Shown: one piece after another, positions 17,431 through 25,396 of the stretch | Layout: each line of letters starts with the position of its first letter | Position numbering within the stretch: the first letter of the stretch is position 1 | Origin: DASQFQ01 sp963730115 | Lineage (GTDB): Bacteria > Actinomycetota > Thermoleophilia > Solirubrobacterales > Solirubrobacteraceae | Direction: 5' to 3' | DNA length: 64,000 nt | Assembly: GCA_963730115.1 (NCBI GenBank) | Contig: CAVSQM010000001.1 | Span: 62,001 to 126,000, forward strand | Made by a program: the position numbers and the translations under genes | Notes under the pieces: model-generated | The model's database searches: none | What the model was told of the DNA's origin: nothing | Seen by the model: the letters and a program-made list of their open reading frames with translations, nothing else

Positions 17431-18395
17431 TCCGCTGGGGCATCATCGGGACGGGCGGGATCGCCCAGACCTTCGCCGCCGACCTCGAGCACACCGACTC
17501 GGGGACGGTGGCGGCGGTGGGCTCCCGCCGGCAGGAGACGGCCGATGCGTTCGGCGAGCGCTTCGGGGTGTCGCGGCGGCACGACTCGTACGAGGCGCTC
17601 GTCGAGGACCCCGAGGTCGACGTCGTGTACGTCTCGACCCCGCACCCGATGCACCACCCGGACGCGATGCTCGCGCTGCGGGCCGGCAAGCCCGTGCTGG
17701 TCGAGAAGCCGTTCACGATGAACGCGGCCGAGGCGGAGGAGATCGTGGCGACCGCGCGCGAGCGCGGGCTGTTCGCGATGGAGGCGATGTGGGCGCGCTT
17801 CCTGCCGCACATCCGGGAGATCCGGCGGCTGCTCGCCGAGGGCGTGCTCGGCGACATCGTCACCGTGCACGCCGATCACGCGCAGTGGTTCGAGGAGGAC
17901 CCCGAGTTCCGCCTCTTCGCGCCCGGGCTGGGCGGGGGCGCGCAGCTCGACCTCGGCATCTACCCGGTGTCGTTCGCGTCGATGGTGCTGGGGTCGCCGT
18001 CGCGCGTGGTCGTGCTCTCGGACCCGGCGTTCACGGGCGTCGACGGGCAGACCTCGATCCTGCTCGGCTACGACAGCGGCGCCCACGCGGTGCTGAACAG
18101 CACGCTGCGGGCGGTGGGGACGACACGCGCGGCGATCATCGGCACCGAGGGCCGGATCGAGATCGACGAGAGCTTCTACCAGCCGACGTCGTTCACGGTG
18201 ATCAAGCGCGGCGGCGAGCCGGAGCGGATGTTCGACCCGCCGGCCGAGGGCGGGCTGCGCCACGAGGCCGACGAGGTCGCCCGCTGCCTCTCCGAGGGGC
18301 TGCTCGAGAGCCCGGAGATGCCGCTCGACGAGACCGTGGCGATCATGCGAACGATGGACGCGGTGCTGGCGGAGATCGCCGCGGCGGCGCGCTAG
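17427..18395 (+). CDS. Gfo/Idh/MocA family NAD(P)-dependent oxidoreductase
   Basis: 322 residues. An N-terminal Rossmann fold (WGIIGTGGIAQTFAADL) is followed by the EKP motif of this family in GKPVLVEKPFTMN and by DLGIYPVSFASMVLG, where the conserved Asp and Tyr sit. The C-terminal alpha/beta domain is complete. It resembles trans-1,2-dihydrobenzene-diol dehydrogenase-like members acting on cyclic polyols or sugars. The GTG start overlaps the carrier stop (GTGA), so it is the third gene of that operon. It ends 4 bases inside the convergent MatB-like gene. Substrate unknown. Confidence 0.9.
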   Translation: MIRWGIIGTGGIAQTFAADLEHTDSGTVAAVGSRRQETADAFGERFGVSRRHDSYEALVEDPEVDVVYVSTPHPMHHPDAMLALRAGKPVLVEKPFTMNAAEAEEIVATARERGLFAMEAMWARFLPHIREIRRLLAEGVLGDIVTVHADHAQWFEEDPEFRLFAPGLGGGAQLDLGIYPVSFASMVLGSPSRVVVLSDPAFTGVDGQTSILLGYDSGAHAVLNSTLRAVGTTRAAIIGTEGRIEIDESFYQPTSFTVIKRGGEPERMFDPPAEGGLRHEADEVARCLSEGLLESPEMPLDETVAIMRTMDAVLAEIAAAAR

Positions 18396-19783
18396 TCGCC
18401 GAGCTTCTTCTTCTGGACCTTGCCCATCGCGTTGCGGGGCAGCTCGTCCAGGAAGCGGACCTCGCGCGGGCGCTTGTGCGGCGCGAGCTCGCCCGCGACG
18501 TGGTCGATCAGCGTCTTCTCGTCCGGCGGCTCGTCCTCGGCGACGACCCAGGCGATGATCTTCTCGCCGAGGTCCGGGTCCTCCTCGCCGGTGACCGCGG
18601 CCTCCTTGACGCCCGGGTGGTCGAGCAGCGCGACCTCGATCTCGCCGGCGCCGACCTTGTAGCCGCCGGTCTTGATCAGGTCGGTCGAGCGGCGGCCGAC
18701 GATCCGCCAGTAGCCGTCCTCGCCGACGGTGGCGAGGTCGCCGGTGAAGAACCAGCCGTCGCGCATCGCCTCGTCGGTGGCGTCCTGGCGGTTCAGGTAG
18801 CCGGTGAACAGGTTGGGGCCGCGGACGGTGACCTCGCCGATCGTCTCGTCGTCGGAGGCCTCGAACTCGTTGCCGTCGTCGTCGACGAGCCGCACCTCGA
18901 CGCCCGGCACCGGCACGCCGACGTAGCCGGGCTTGCGCTGGGAGTCGGCGCGCACCGCGGTGTTCATCAGCGTCTCGGTGAGGCCGTAGCGCTCGACGAT
19001 CTGCTGGCCGCACAGCGTCTCGATGCGGGTGAACTCGGGGGCGGGGAGGGGGGCGGAGCCGGAGACGAGCAGGCGCGCCCGCTTGAGGCCGTCGCCGATC
19101 GAGCTGTCGGACTCCGCCTCGCGGCCGAGCCGGTGGTACATGGTCGGGACGCCGAACATCATCGTCGCCCCGTCGCTGAGCGCGGCCGCGGCGGCGGCGG
19201 GCTCGAAGCGGCCGAGGTGGCGCAGCTCGCCGCCGCGGCGCAGCGGGCCGAACAGGCCGAGCGCGAGGCCGTGGACGTGGAACAGCGGCAGCCCGTGGGT
19301 GAGGACGTCCTCGCCCGTCCACTCCCAGGCGTCGGCCAGCCCGTCGAGGTTGGAGGCGAGCGCGCGGCGCGGCAGCATCGCGCCCTTGGGACGCCCGGTG
19401 GTGCCGGACGTGTAGATGATCAGCGCCGGATCCTCGTCGCCGGCGGTGCTGTCCGGCAACTCGCTCTCGCGCGCGTCGAGGTCGACGGCGACGCCGTCGG
19501 GCCCGCCGATCATCACGTCGGGCGACGAGTCGCCGAGCACGTGCTCGAGCTCGCCGCGCCCGAGCTTGGGGTTGACGGGCACGAGCGGCGTGCCGGTGAC
19601 GACGCACGCCACGGCGGCGACGCACGTCTCGAGCGTCGACTCCGCCCACACGGCGACGCGCTCGGCGCCGCCGAACTGCTTCGCCACCGCGGCCGCGGCC
19701 TCGCGCAGCTCGCCGTAGCTCAGCCCGCGGTCGCCGACGGAGAGCGCCGGCTCCCCGCCTCCCTCGAGGACCTTGTCCAGCAT
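18392..19783 (-). CDS. matB: Malonyl-CoA / methylmalonyl-CoA synthetase-like acyl-CoA ligase (MatB-type)
   Basis: 463-residue ANL-superfamily enzyme activating a carboxylic acid with ATP and CoA. Seen: P-loop YTSGTTGRPKG, GLPLFHVHGLALGLFGPLRRGG, GVPTMYHRLG, ERYGLTETLMNT, TGDLATVGEDGYWRIVGR, KTGGYKVGAGEIE and the C-terminal catalytic lysine region NAMGKVQKKKL. Both the short length and the segments GVPTMYHR and ERYGLTETLMNT match the actinobacterial malonyl-CoA synthetase MatB as I remember it. The convergent MatC-like carrier supports this. An ATG 19 codons upstream overlaps the divergent methyltransferase; TAGCCT 7 bases before the chosen ATG favours this start. Confidence 0.8.
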   Translation of the reverse strand: MLDKVLEGGGEPALSVGDRGLSYGELREAAAAVAKQFGGAERVAVWAESTLETCVAAVACVVTGTPLVPVNPKLGRGELEHVLGDSSPDVMIGGPDGVAVDLDARESELPDSTAGDEDPALIIYTSGTTGRPKGAMLPRRALASNLDGLADAWEWTGEDVLTHGLPLFHVHGLALGLFGPLRRGGELRHLGRFEPAAAAAALSDGATMMFGVPTMYHRLGREAESDSSIGDGLKRARLLVSGSAPLPAPEFTRIETLCGQQIVERYGLTETLMNTAVRADSQRKPGYVGVPVPGVEVRLVDDDGNEFEASDDETIGEVTVRGPNLFTGYLNRQDATDEAMRDGWFFTGDLATVGEDGYWRIVGRRSTDLIKTGGYKVGAGEIEVALLDHPGVKEAAVTGEEDPDLGEKIIAWVVAEDEPPDEKTLIDHVAGELAPHKRPREVRFLDELPRNAMGKVQKKKLGD

Positions 19784-19790
19784 TCGCCGC

Positions 19791-19796
19791 AGGCTA
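19791..19796 (-). promoter_or_regulatory. -10-like TAGCCT of the MatB-like gene
   Basis: TAGCCT ends 7 bases before the ATG at 19783 and supports this start over the upstream ATG at 19840. Confidence 0.5.
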
Positions 19797-19838
19797 CTTG
19801 AAGGCGGCGGCAGGATCGGAGACGATCCATCTGCCGTC

Positions 19839-20618
19839 ATGAGCCAGCTGGTCTTCGACGAGGACGCGGCTCGACAGGTCGAGAGCGTCTACCGGATCCG
19901 CGAGGCGCAGGAGCGCCGCAGGACTGTCCGCGAGAGGTTCGGCGCGCGCCCGGGCGAGCGCGTGCTCGACGTCGGCTGCGGGCCCGGGTTCTACTGCGCG
20001 GAGCTGGCCGAGGAGGTCGGCCCGTCCGGCTCGGTGGTCGGCGTCGACGGCAGCCAGGCGATGCTCGCGCTGGCGGGCCGGCGCTGTGCCGAGCTCGGCA
20101 ACGTCGAGCTGCGGGCCGCGGACGTGACCGCGCTCGGGGTGGCCGACGCGGACTTCGACGCCGCGCTCTGCGTGCAGGTGCTGGAGTACGTCGCCGACAC
20201 GCGGGCCGGGCTCGCGGAGCTCCACCGGGCACTCAAGCCCGGCGGGCGGGTGCTCGTGTGGGACATCGACTGGGCGACCTTCTCGATGCAGGGCGACGAG
20301 CTCACCCGGCGCGTGCGGACGGCGTGGGACGAGCATCTCACGCACAGCTCGCTGCCGCGCACGCTGGCGCCGTCGCTGCGGGCGGTGGGGTTCGCGGACG
20401 TGCGGGCCGAGGCGCACCCGCTCGCCACGGTCGCGTTCGATCCCGAGACCTATGGCGGCGCGATCGTGCCGTTCATCGCGACGTTCGTCGGCGGCCGGGC
20501 GGGCGTCAGCGAGGAAGAGGCCGCGGCCTGGCTCGAGGCACAGCGGGCGCTCGACACGCGCGGCGAGTTCTACTTCGCGGTCATGCAGCTCTGCTTCACA
20601 GCGGTGAAGGCCTCCTAG
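19839..20618 (+). CDS. SAM-dependent methyltransferase (class I, type 11)
   Basis: 259 residues. Motif I (RVLDVGCGPGFYCAEL) around residue 46, the acidic residue binding the ribose hydroxyls (VVGVDGSQAM), motif II/III (DFDAALCVQVLEYV), then LHRALKPGGRVLVWDIDW. It resembles arsenite- or sterol/ubiquinone-type methyltransferases in layout, but the acceptor cannot be told. The only neighbour on its strand is argG, 20 bases downstream with its own promoter-like hexamer, so no functional link is claimed. Confidence 0.88.
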   Translation: MSQLVFDEDAARQVESVYRIREAQERRRTVRERFGARPGERVLDVGCGPGFYCAELAEEVGPSGSVVGVDGSQAMLALAGRRCAELGNVELRAADVTALGVADADFDAALCVQVLEYVADTRAGLAELHRALKPGGRVLVWDIDWATFSMQGDELTRRVRTAWDEHLTHSSLPRTLAPSLRAVGFADVRAEAHPLATVAFDPETYGGAIVPFIATFVGGRAGVSEEEAAAWLEAQRALDTRGEFYFAVMQLCFTAVKAS

Positions 20619-20622
20619 CTCG

Positions 20623-20628
20623 TAGGCT
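20623..20628 (+). promoter_or_regulatory. -10-like TAGGCT of argG
   Basis: TAGGCT followed by 10 bases and the argG ATG at 20639; no Shine-Dalgarno. Confidence 0.5.
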
Positions 20629-20638
20629 GTCGCGCTCG

Positions 20639-21943
20639 ATGTCCGAGCCGCGCGAGCCCATCCGCACCGAGGTCCACCGCGTCGCCGACCCCGACTCGAC
20701 GCGGGTCGCCTCGTACCTGGCGCAGCCCGGCGAGGTCGGGCGGGTGCTGCTGCTCTACTCGGGCGGCCTCGACACGAGCGTGATGCTCAAGTGGATCCAG
20801 GACGAGTACGAGGCCGAGGTCGTGGCCCTGACGGTCAACCTGGGCCAGCCGGGCGAGGACTACGAGGTCGTCAAGGGCAAGGCGCTGCGGCTCGGTGCGA
20901 TCGAGGCGCACGTGGTCGACGCGCGCGACGAGTTCGCGACCGAGTACGTGCTGCCGGCGATCAAGGCGAACGCCGACTACGGCGACGGCTACCCGCTCTT
21001 CACCGCGCTGGGCCGCCCGCTGATCGCCAAGCTGGCGGTCGAGTACGCGCGCAAGTCCGGCTGCGACACGATCGCGCACGGCTGCACCGGCAAGGGCAAC
21101 GACCAGGTGCGGATCGAGGGCACGGTGGCGACGCTCGCCCCGGAGCTCAAGGTGATCGCGCCGGTGCGGTCGTGGCAGATGGGGCGCGACGAGGAGATCG
21201 CGTACGCGCGCAAGCACGGGATCCCGGTCAAGGGCGGCACGGAGAGCGCGCCGTACTCGATCGACGACAACCTGTGGGGGCGCTCGTCGGAGGGCAAGTG
21301 GATCGAGGACCTCTCGCATGCGCCGGACGACGATGTGTTCCAGCTCGTCACGCGGCCGGAGCTCGCGCCGGACGAGCCGCAGGTGGTGGAGATCGAGTTC
21401 GAGGGCGGCGTGCCGGTGGCGCTGGACGGCGAGCGGCTCGGTCTGGCCGACCTGATCGACCGCGCGGCGGAGATCGGCTGCCGGCACGGCGTGGGGATCG
21501 TCGACCACATCGAGGACCGGATCGTCGGGCTGAAGGTGCGCGACATCTACGAGGTGCCCGCGGCGGCGATCCTGCTGCCGGCGCACCGCGAGCTCGAGCG
21601 GCTGGTGGGGACCATCCACCAGAACCAGTTCAAGCCGCGGCTCGATCAGCAGTGGGCGTATCTCGTCTACGCGGGCCTGTGGTGGGAGCCGCTGCGGACC
21701 GACATCGAGGCGTACGTCAACCACGTCAACGAGCGGGTGACGGGCAAGATCGGGCTGAAGCTGTTCAAGGGGCACGCGCGCGTGGTCACGCGTGAGTCGC
21801 CGAACGCCGTCTACGACGCGCAGCTCGCGACCTTCGCCGAGTCGGGCGGCCTGTTCTCGCAGCAGGCGTCGCCGGGCTTCATCGAGATCTGGTCGCTGCA
21901 GTCGCGGATGGCCCAGCGCGTGCGAGACGGCGGCGAGGGGTAA
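20639..21943 (+). CDS. argG: Argininosuccinate synthase
   Basis: ATP-dependent joining of citrulline and aspartate, the penultimate arginine step. 434 residues, with ~40 extra N-terminal residues compared with the ~400 usual for the family, before the ATP pyrophosphatase loop LLYSGGLDTSV. Also seen: GCTGKGNDQVR, KGGTESAPYSIDDNLWGRS and YEVPAA. It lies 14 kb from argCJBD. TAGGCT ends 10 bases before this ATG and no Shine-Dalgarno is visible, so the message may be leaderless and the extended N-terminus real; an internal start near the ATP loop has no good candidate. Confidence 0.95.
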   Translation: MSEPREPIRTEVHRVADPDSTRVASYLAQPGEVGRVLLLYSGGLDTSVMLKWIQDEYEAEVVALTVNLGQPGEDYEVVKGKALRLGAIEAHVVDARDEFATEYVLPAIKANADYGDGYPLFTALGRPLIAKLAVEYARKSGCDTIAHGCTGKGNDQVRIEGTVATLAPELKVIAPVRSWQMGRDEEIAYARKHGIPVKGGTESAPYSIDDNLWGRSSEGKWIEDLSHAPDDDVFQLVTRPELAPDEPQVVEIEFEGGVPVALDGERLGLADLIDRAAEIGCRHGVGIVDHIEDRIVGLKVRDIYEVPAAAILLPAHRELERLVGTIHQNQFKPRLDQQWAYLVYAGLWWEPLRTDIEAYVNHVNERVTGKIGLKLFKGHARVVTRESPNAVYDAQLATFAESGGLFSQQASPGFIEIWSLQSRMAQRVRDGGEG

Positions 21944-21952
21944 GGACGGGAC

Positions 21953-22114
21953 ATGTTCTACAAAGTTCTCGGGATCCTGGTCTGGAACGGCTTGAAGGTC
22001 GTGCTGCGCAAGAAGTACGGGCCGACCTACGTCCCCGCCCCGGTGCTCGCCGGCGCGGTGGTCGGCGCCGGCCTGGTGGTCGGCCTCGTGCTGGCCAAGC
22101 GCGACTCGGACTAG
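21953..22114 (+). CDS. Small single-span membrane protein, unknown
   Basis: 53 residues starting 9 bases after the argG stop, with an AAGGA-like sequence 6-7 bases upstream of the ATG. The N-terminal 26 residues are amphipathic and basic (KVVLRKKYG); one hydrophobic helix follows at about residues 30-48 (VLAGAVVGAGLVVGLVLA), ending with KRDSD. No family recognised. Codon use (high GC at third positions) is that of the neighbours, supporting a real gene. It is likely co-transcribed with argG. Confidence 0.6.
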   Translation: MFYKVLGILVWNGLKVVLRKKYGPTYVPAPVLAGAVVGAGLVVGLVLAKRDSD

Positions 22115-22153
22115 CGGCGGTTCGTCCGGTCCGCCCGCGACCATGGCGTCGCG

Positions 22154-24628
22154 GTGACCGAGTCGACGCCTGCTTCGATCCTCGACGGCCTCGCGTTCGA
22201 GGCGGTCGAGTGGCTCCCTTCGGGCGGCGAGAGCGGCCTCGTGCGCGTGCGCGGGCGGTGGTCGCCGGGTGTGGCGCGCCCCGAGGGCCTACCGGTGCTG
22301 TGTGCGTCGGTGGGCGGCGGGGTCTCGCGCTACGAGTCGCTGCCGGACGCGCCGAGCGGGCGCGCGGGCAACGGGAGCGTGTGGCGCGGCGCCTATCTGG
22401 TCCCGGAGGCGATCGCGCGCTCGGGCGTGTGGCTGGAGTGGGAGAGCGGCGAGCGCTCGGCGTTGCCGGTGCCGGCGGGGCTGGATGAGCGGGCTGCTCC
22501 AGTCGTCGAGCCGGTTGCCGACGAGGAGCCGGGCGGCGAGCTGATCGACCGCTCCGTGCTGGCGGAGCGCCGCGCGCGGCGGGCCGAGGCGGCCGAGCAG
22601 GCGCAGGCGCGGGTGGCGTCGGAGGCGCTGCGGGCCTTGGATGCACTGGAGCGGCGCGGGGCGGAGCTCGAGGAGCGGGTGGAGGCGCTGGTGGGTGAGC
22701 GCGACGCGCTGGCGTCGCGAGCCGCCGAGCTGGAGCGCCGGTCGCCGCGCGAGGAGCACCAGCGGGCGGCGCTGGCGGACGCGTTGTCCGCGGCGGCGAC
22801 CGCGCGGCGCGGCGCACGCGACCTGCAGCTGCGCATGCAGACGGCCGAGATCGCGCGCACGAGCGACGCCGTGAGGTTGCGCGTGCTCGAGGCACAGGAG
22901 GTCGGGACCGCGCCGCTGCGCGCCGAGCGTGCCGCCCAGGAGGCCGAGCTGGCCGCCGCCCGCGAGCGAGCGTCGGCGCTGGAGGCCGAGGCGGGCCGAG
23001 CCCGCGAGCAGGCGGTCGCCGCCGCGGCCGACCTCGACGACGCCCGCCGGGGGTTCGCCGAGCGAACCTCGGAGACCACGGCACAGCTCGACCACGCGCG
23101 AGCGGAGCTGGCCGACCACGAGGCCCAGCTGGGCACCGCGCGGGCCGAGCTCGAAGACGTCCGAGCGGAGCTGACCTCGGCACGCGCCGAGCTCGCCGAC
23201 ACCCGCGCCGCGGCGGCCGACGAGGCCCGGGCCGCCGCGGCCGCTCTCGCCGAGGCCCGCACGGCGGCGGACGAGCAGGCCCGCGCCGCGGAGGCCGCGC
23301 TCGCCGAGGCGCGCACGGCGGCCGACGAGCAGGCCCGCGCCGCGGAGGCCGCGCTCGCCGAGGCGCGCACGGCGGCGGACGAGCAGGCGCGCGCGGCAGA
23401 GGCTGCGGCGGCCGAGCGGGTCGACGCCGCGGAAGCCGAGCTCGCCGACGCGCGTGCTTCCGCGGACGCCCAGCTGACGGACCTCCGTGCGGCCCTCGAA
23501 ACCGAGCGGGCGGCCCGGGCGGCGGCCGGCGCCGAGGCGGAGACCGCGCGCAGCGAGGCCTCGAGTGCCGCCGCGGACCTTCGCGCGGAGCGGGTCGCGC
23601 GGGGGACCCTGGAGGACGAGCTCGACCGCGAGCGGGCGGCGCGCAGCGCGCTCAGCGACGCGCTCGACGCCGAGACGGCGGCGCTCGCCTCGTTGCACAC
23701 CGAGCTGAACGCCGCCCGCGAGGCGCTCGAGCGCGCGTCCGACCCCGCGCAGCTCGAGGCGCTCCAAGAGGAGCTCACGCGCGAGCGGGCGGCGCGCCAG
23801 GCGGATCAGTCGGCGCTCGCCGCCCTCCGCGACGACCTCGCCACCGAACGCGCCGCGCTCGCCGACGTCCGCGAGCAGCTCGAGGCGCTGCGAGCGGACG
23901 TCGAGGCCCGCGACGATCTCGCTGCCCAGCTCCGCGCCGAGATGGAGGCCGCGCGCGAGGCGGACCGCGCCATCGTCGCGGCGCTCCGCGCCGACCTCGA
24001 CGCCGAACGCGCCGCCCGCGAGGCCGACCAGCGCGAGCTCGCGGCGCTCCGCGCCCGGCTCACCGAGGCCGGCGCCGCCGAAGGCGGTCTGCTCGACCGC
24101 GTCGCCGAGCTCGACCGCCGCGCGGCGGGCCTGGCCGACGAGGTCGAGCTCCAGCGCCGCGCCCGCGAGCAGGCGGAGGCCGCAGCCGCCACCCGCGCGC
24201 CCGGCGAGGAGTCGAGCCGCGTGGTCGCCGACCTCGACGCGGCCGCGTCCGCGCTCCGCGAGCGGGCCGCGAACGGCACCGCCGAGGCGCCCGCGACCGA
24301 GGCGCCCGTGGTCGAGCCGGAGGTCGCGCCGGCCGACGAGGTCGTTGCCGAGCCGGCGGTCGCGCCGGCCGACGAGGTCGTTGCCGAGCCGGAGGTCGCG
24401 CCGGCCGACGAGGTCGTTGCCGAGCCGGGGCCGCGCCGGCCGACGAGGTCGTCGCCGAGCCGGAGACCGCCCCGGCGGAGGAGGCCCTGGTCGAGCCCGA
24501 GGTCCCCGCCGCGACGCCTCCCGAGCGGGAGCGGCGGGCGATCGTGTCGGCTCCGTCCGCCCCCGCGAGGGCGCACGCCACCGGCCGCTCGCAGCGCCAG
24601 TACCCGCCGCTCCGCGGCGCGCTCGTGA
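22154..24628 (+). CDS. Long coiled-coil protein, frame broken near its end (N-terminal part)
   Basis: 824 residues as read, not recognised as a named family. Residues 1-125 form a compact domain (AFEAVEWLPSGGESGLVRVRGRW...). From about 130 to 690 it is almost pure Ala/Glu/Arg coiled coil with EARTAADEQARAAEAALA repeats. A 12-residue VAPADEVVAEPE repeat follows at 724-765. Near base 24430 the frame shifts: the last ~65 residues turn Arg/Pro/Ser-rich, while the sensible sequence continues one frame over into the next entry. The intact protein would have about 1,053 residues. The start is a GTG without clear Shine-Dalgarno. A structural or envelope role is only a guess. Confidence 0.7.
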   Translation: MTESTPASILDGLAFEAVEWLPSGGESGLVRVRGRWSPGVARPEGLPVLCASVGGGVSRYESLPDAPSGRAGNGSVWRGAYLVPEAIARSGVWLEWESGERSALPVPAGLDERAAPVVEPVADEEPGGELIDRSVLAERRARRAEAAEQAQARVASEALRALDALERRGAELEERVEALVGERDALASRAAELERRSPREEHQRAALADALSAAATARRGARDLQLRMQTAEIARTSDAVRLRVLEAQEVGTAPLRAERAAQEAELAAARERASALEAEAGRAREQAVAAAADLDDARRGFAERTSETTAQLDHARAELADHEAQLGTARAELEDVRAELTSARAELADTRAAAADEARAAAAALAEARTAADEQARAAEAALAEARTAADEQARAAEAALAEARTAADEQARAAEAAAAERVDAAEAELADARASADAQLTDLRAALETERAARAAAGAEAETARSEASSAAADLRAERVARGTLEDELDRERAARSALSDALDAETAALASLHTELNAAREALERASDPAQLEALQEELTRERAARQADQSALAALRDDLATERAALADVREQLEALRADVEARDDLAAQLRAEMEAAREADRAIVAALRADLDAERAAREADQRELAALRARLTEAGAAEGGLLDRVAELDRRAAGLADEVELQRRAREQAEAAAATRAPGEESSRVVADLDAAASALRERAANGTAEAPATEAPVVEPEVAPADEVVAEPAVAPADEVVAEPEVAPADEVVAEPGPRRPTRSSPSRRPPRRRRPWSSPRSPPRRLPSGSGGRSCRLRPPPRGRTPPAARSASTRRSAARS
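23246..23407 (+). repeat. Three 54-base tandem repeats in a coiled-coil gene
   Basis: Units begin at 23246, 23300 and 23354, each encoding LAEARTAADEQARAAEAA (18 residues). The first two junctions are nearly identical at DNA level; the third unit degenerates at its end. The unit length is not a multiple of seven, so the register changes between units. The repeats sit in the middle of the coiled-coil region and may vary in copy number. Confidence 0.85.
24323..24465 (+). repeat. 36-base tandem repeat with one unit shortened to 35 bases
   Basis: Units start at 24323, 24359 and 24395 and encode VAPADEVVAEPE; a fourth begins near 24430. At the join of units three and four, GAGCCGGGGCCGCGCC replaces the expected GAGCCGGAGGTCGCGCC, a net loss of one base within a G/C run. 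This moves the rest of the gene into another frame. Replication slippage or a consensus error would both produce it. Confidence 0.85.
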
Positions 24629-25314
24629 AGCTCGCGCACGACGACCCGCAGGCGGCCGGGAAGCTGATCGCCGGGCTGCTTCCCGTCCAGGCGGTGATCG
24701 TGGAGGGAGCGGTCGACTACGACCTGACGATCGCGGAGGTCGGGACGTTCGCGGTCACCGTGGCCGGGGGTCGCGCGTACGTCAAGCCGATCGAGCATCC
24801 CCGCGGGCGCCGCGAGGCCGAGTTCCACCTGTGGGCCGAGGCGCTGACGCTCGCCGAGCTGATCGCCGGCGTCCCGCACCGCATCGGGCGCTTCCGCGGC
24901 CCGATCAAGGTCACCGGCCGCAAGCGCCGCTCGAAGCCCCTGAAGGCCATCCCCAAGGCCACCCTCTCGCTCGCCGAGGCGGCCCGCGCCGGCGCCCGCC
25001 TCGAGCCCGGGCTCGTCTTCCGCACGTTCCCCTACGTCATCCAGGCGGCGTGGTCGCGCGACCACCACTTCACCGTCGCCCAATCCGTCGAAGACGAGAC
25101 CTGGTACCTCGTGGTCGGTAACGGTCAGGGCATCCGCGTCACGACCACCCCGCCCGAGGACCCCGCCGACGCCACCATCGCCCTCACCACAGAGGGGTTC
25201 GGCTACCTGCTCCGCGGCGAGCCGGCCCCGCGCGGGCACCGCCCGACAGTGCGCGGCGACCGCCAGGCCGTGGCCACCCTGAAGGCGTGGATCGACCGCG
25301 CCCAGGGCGCCTGA
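24544..25314 (+). CDS. C-terminal domain of the broken coiled-coil protein
   Basis: 256 residues from a GTG; the frame is open upstream to the frameshift at about 24430, where the encoded APADEVVAEPETAPAEEALVEPE continues the repeat of the preceding gene. So this is most likely the C-terminus of one protein. It is a globular alpha/beta domain: YPPLRGALVKLAHDDPQAAGKLIAGLLPVQ, VDYDLTIAEVGTFAVTVAGGRAYV, LVFRTFPYVIQAAWSRDHHFTVAQ, then WYLVVGNGQGIRV and a C-terminal LKAWIDRAQGA. The middle looks like a SCP2/sterol-carrier-type fold, at low certainty. It could be translated separately if the frameshift is real. Confidence 0.65.
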   Translation: MSAPSAPARAHATGRSQRQYPPLRGALVKLAHDDPQAAGKLIAGLLPVQAVIVEGAVDYDLTIAEVGTFAVTVAGGRAYVKPIEHPRGRREAEFHLWAEALTLAELIAGVPHRIGRFRGPIKVTGRKRRSKPLKAIPKATLSLAEAARAGARLEPGLVFRTFPYVIQAAWSRDHHFTVAQSVEDETWYLVVGNGQGIRVTTTPPEDPADATIALTTEGFGYLLRGEPAPRGHRPTVRGDRQAVATLKAWIDRAQGA

Positions 25315-25380
25315 CCACCCGTTTCCCGGAGGGAGCGGCGAGGTCGAGTGCGACCCCTTCGACGCGTCCGACGCGACACC

Positions 25381-25386
25381 TAGTCT
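25381..25386 (+). promoter_or_regulatory. -10-like TAGTCT of dnaE
   Basis: TAGTCT followed by 10 bases and the dnaE GTG at 25397; the 82-base gap before dnaE holds no other clear feature. Confidence 0.5.
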
Positions 25387-25396
25387 GGAGCGCTCC

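Noticed and set aside
19784..19840. Upstream ATG at 19840 as start of the MatB-like ligase
   Set aside because: It would overlap the start of the divergent methyltransferase, adds a low-complexity Ser/Pro stretch not expected in the family, and a promoter-like TAGCCT lies just before the inner ATG.
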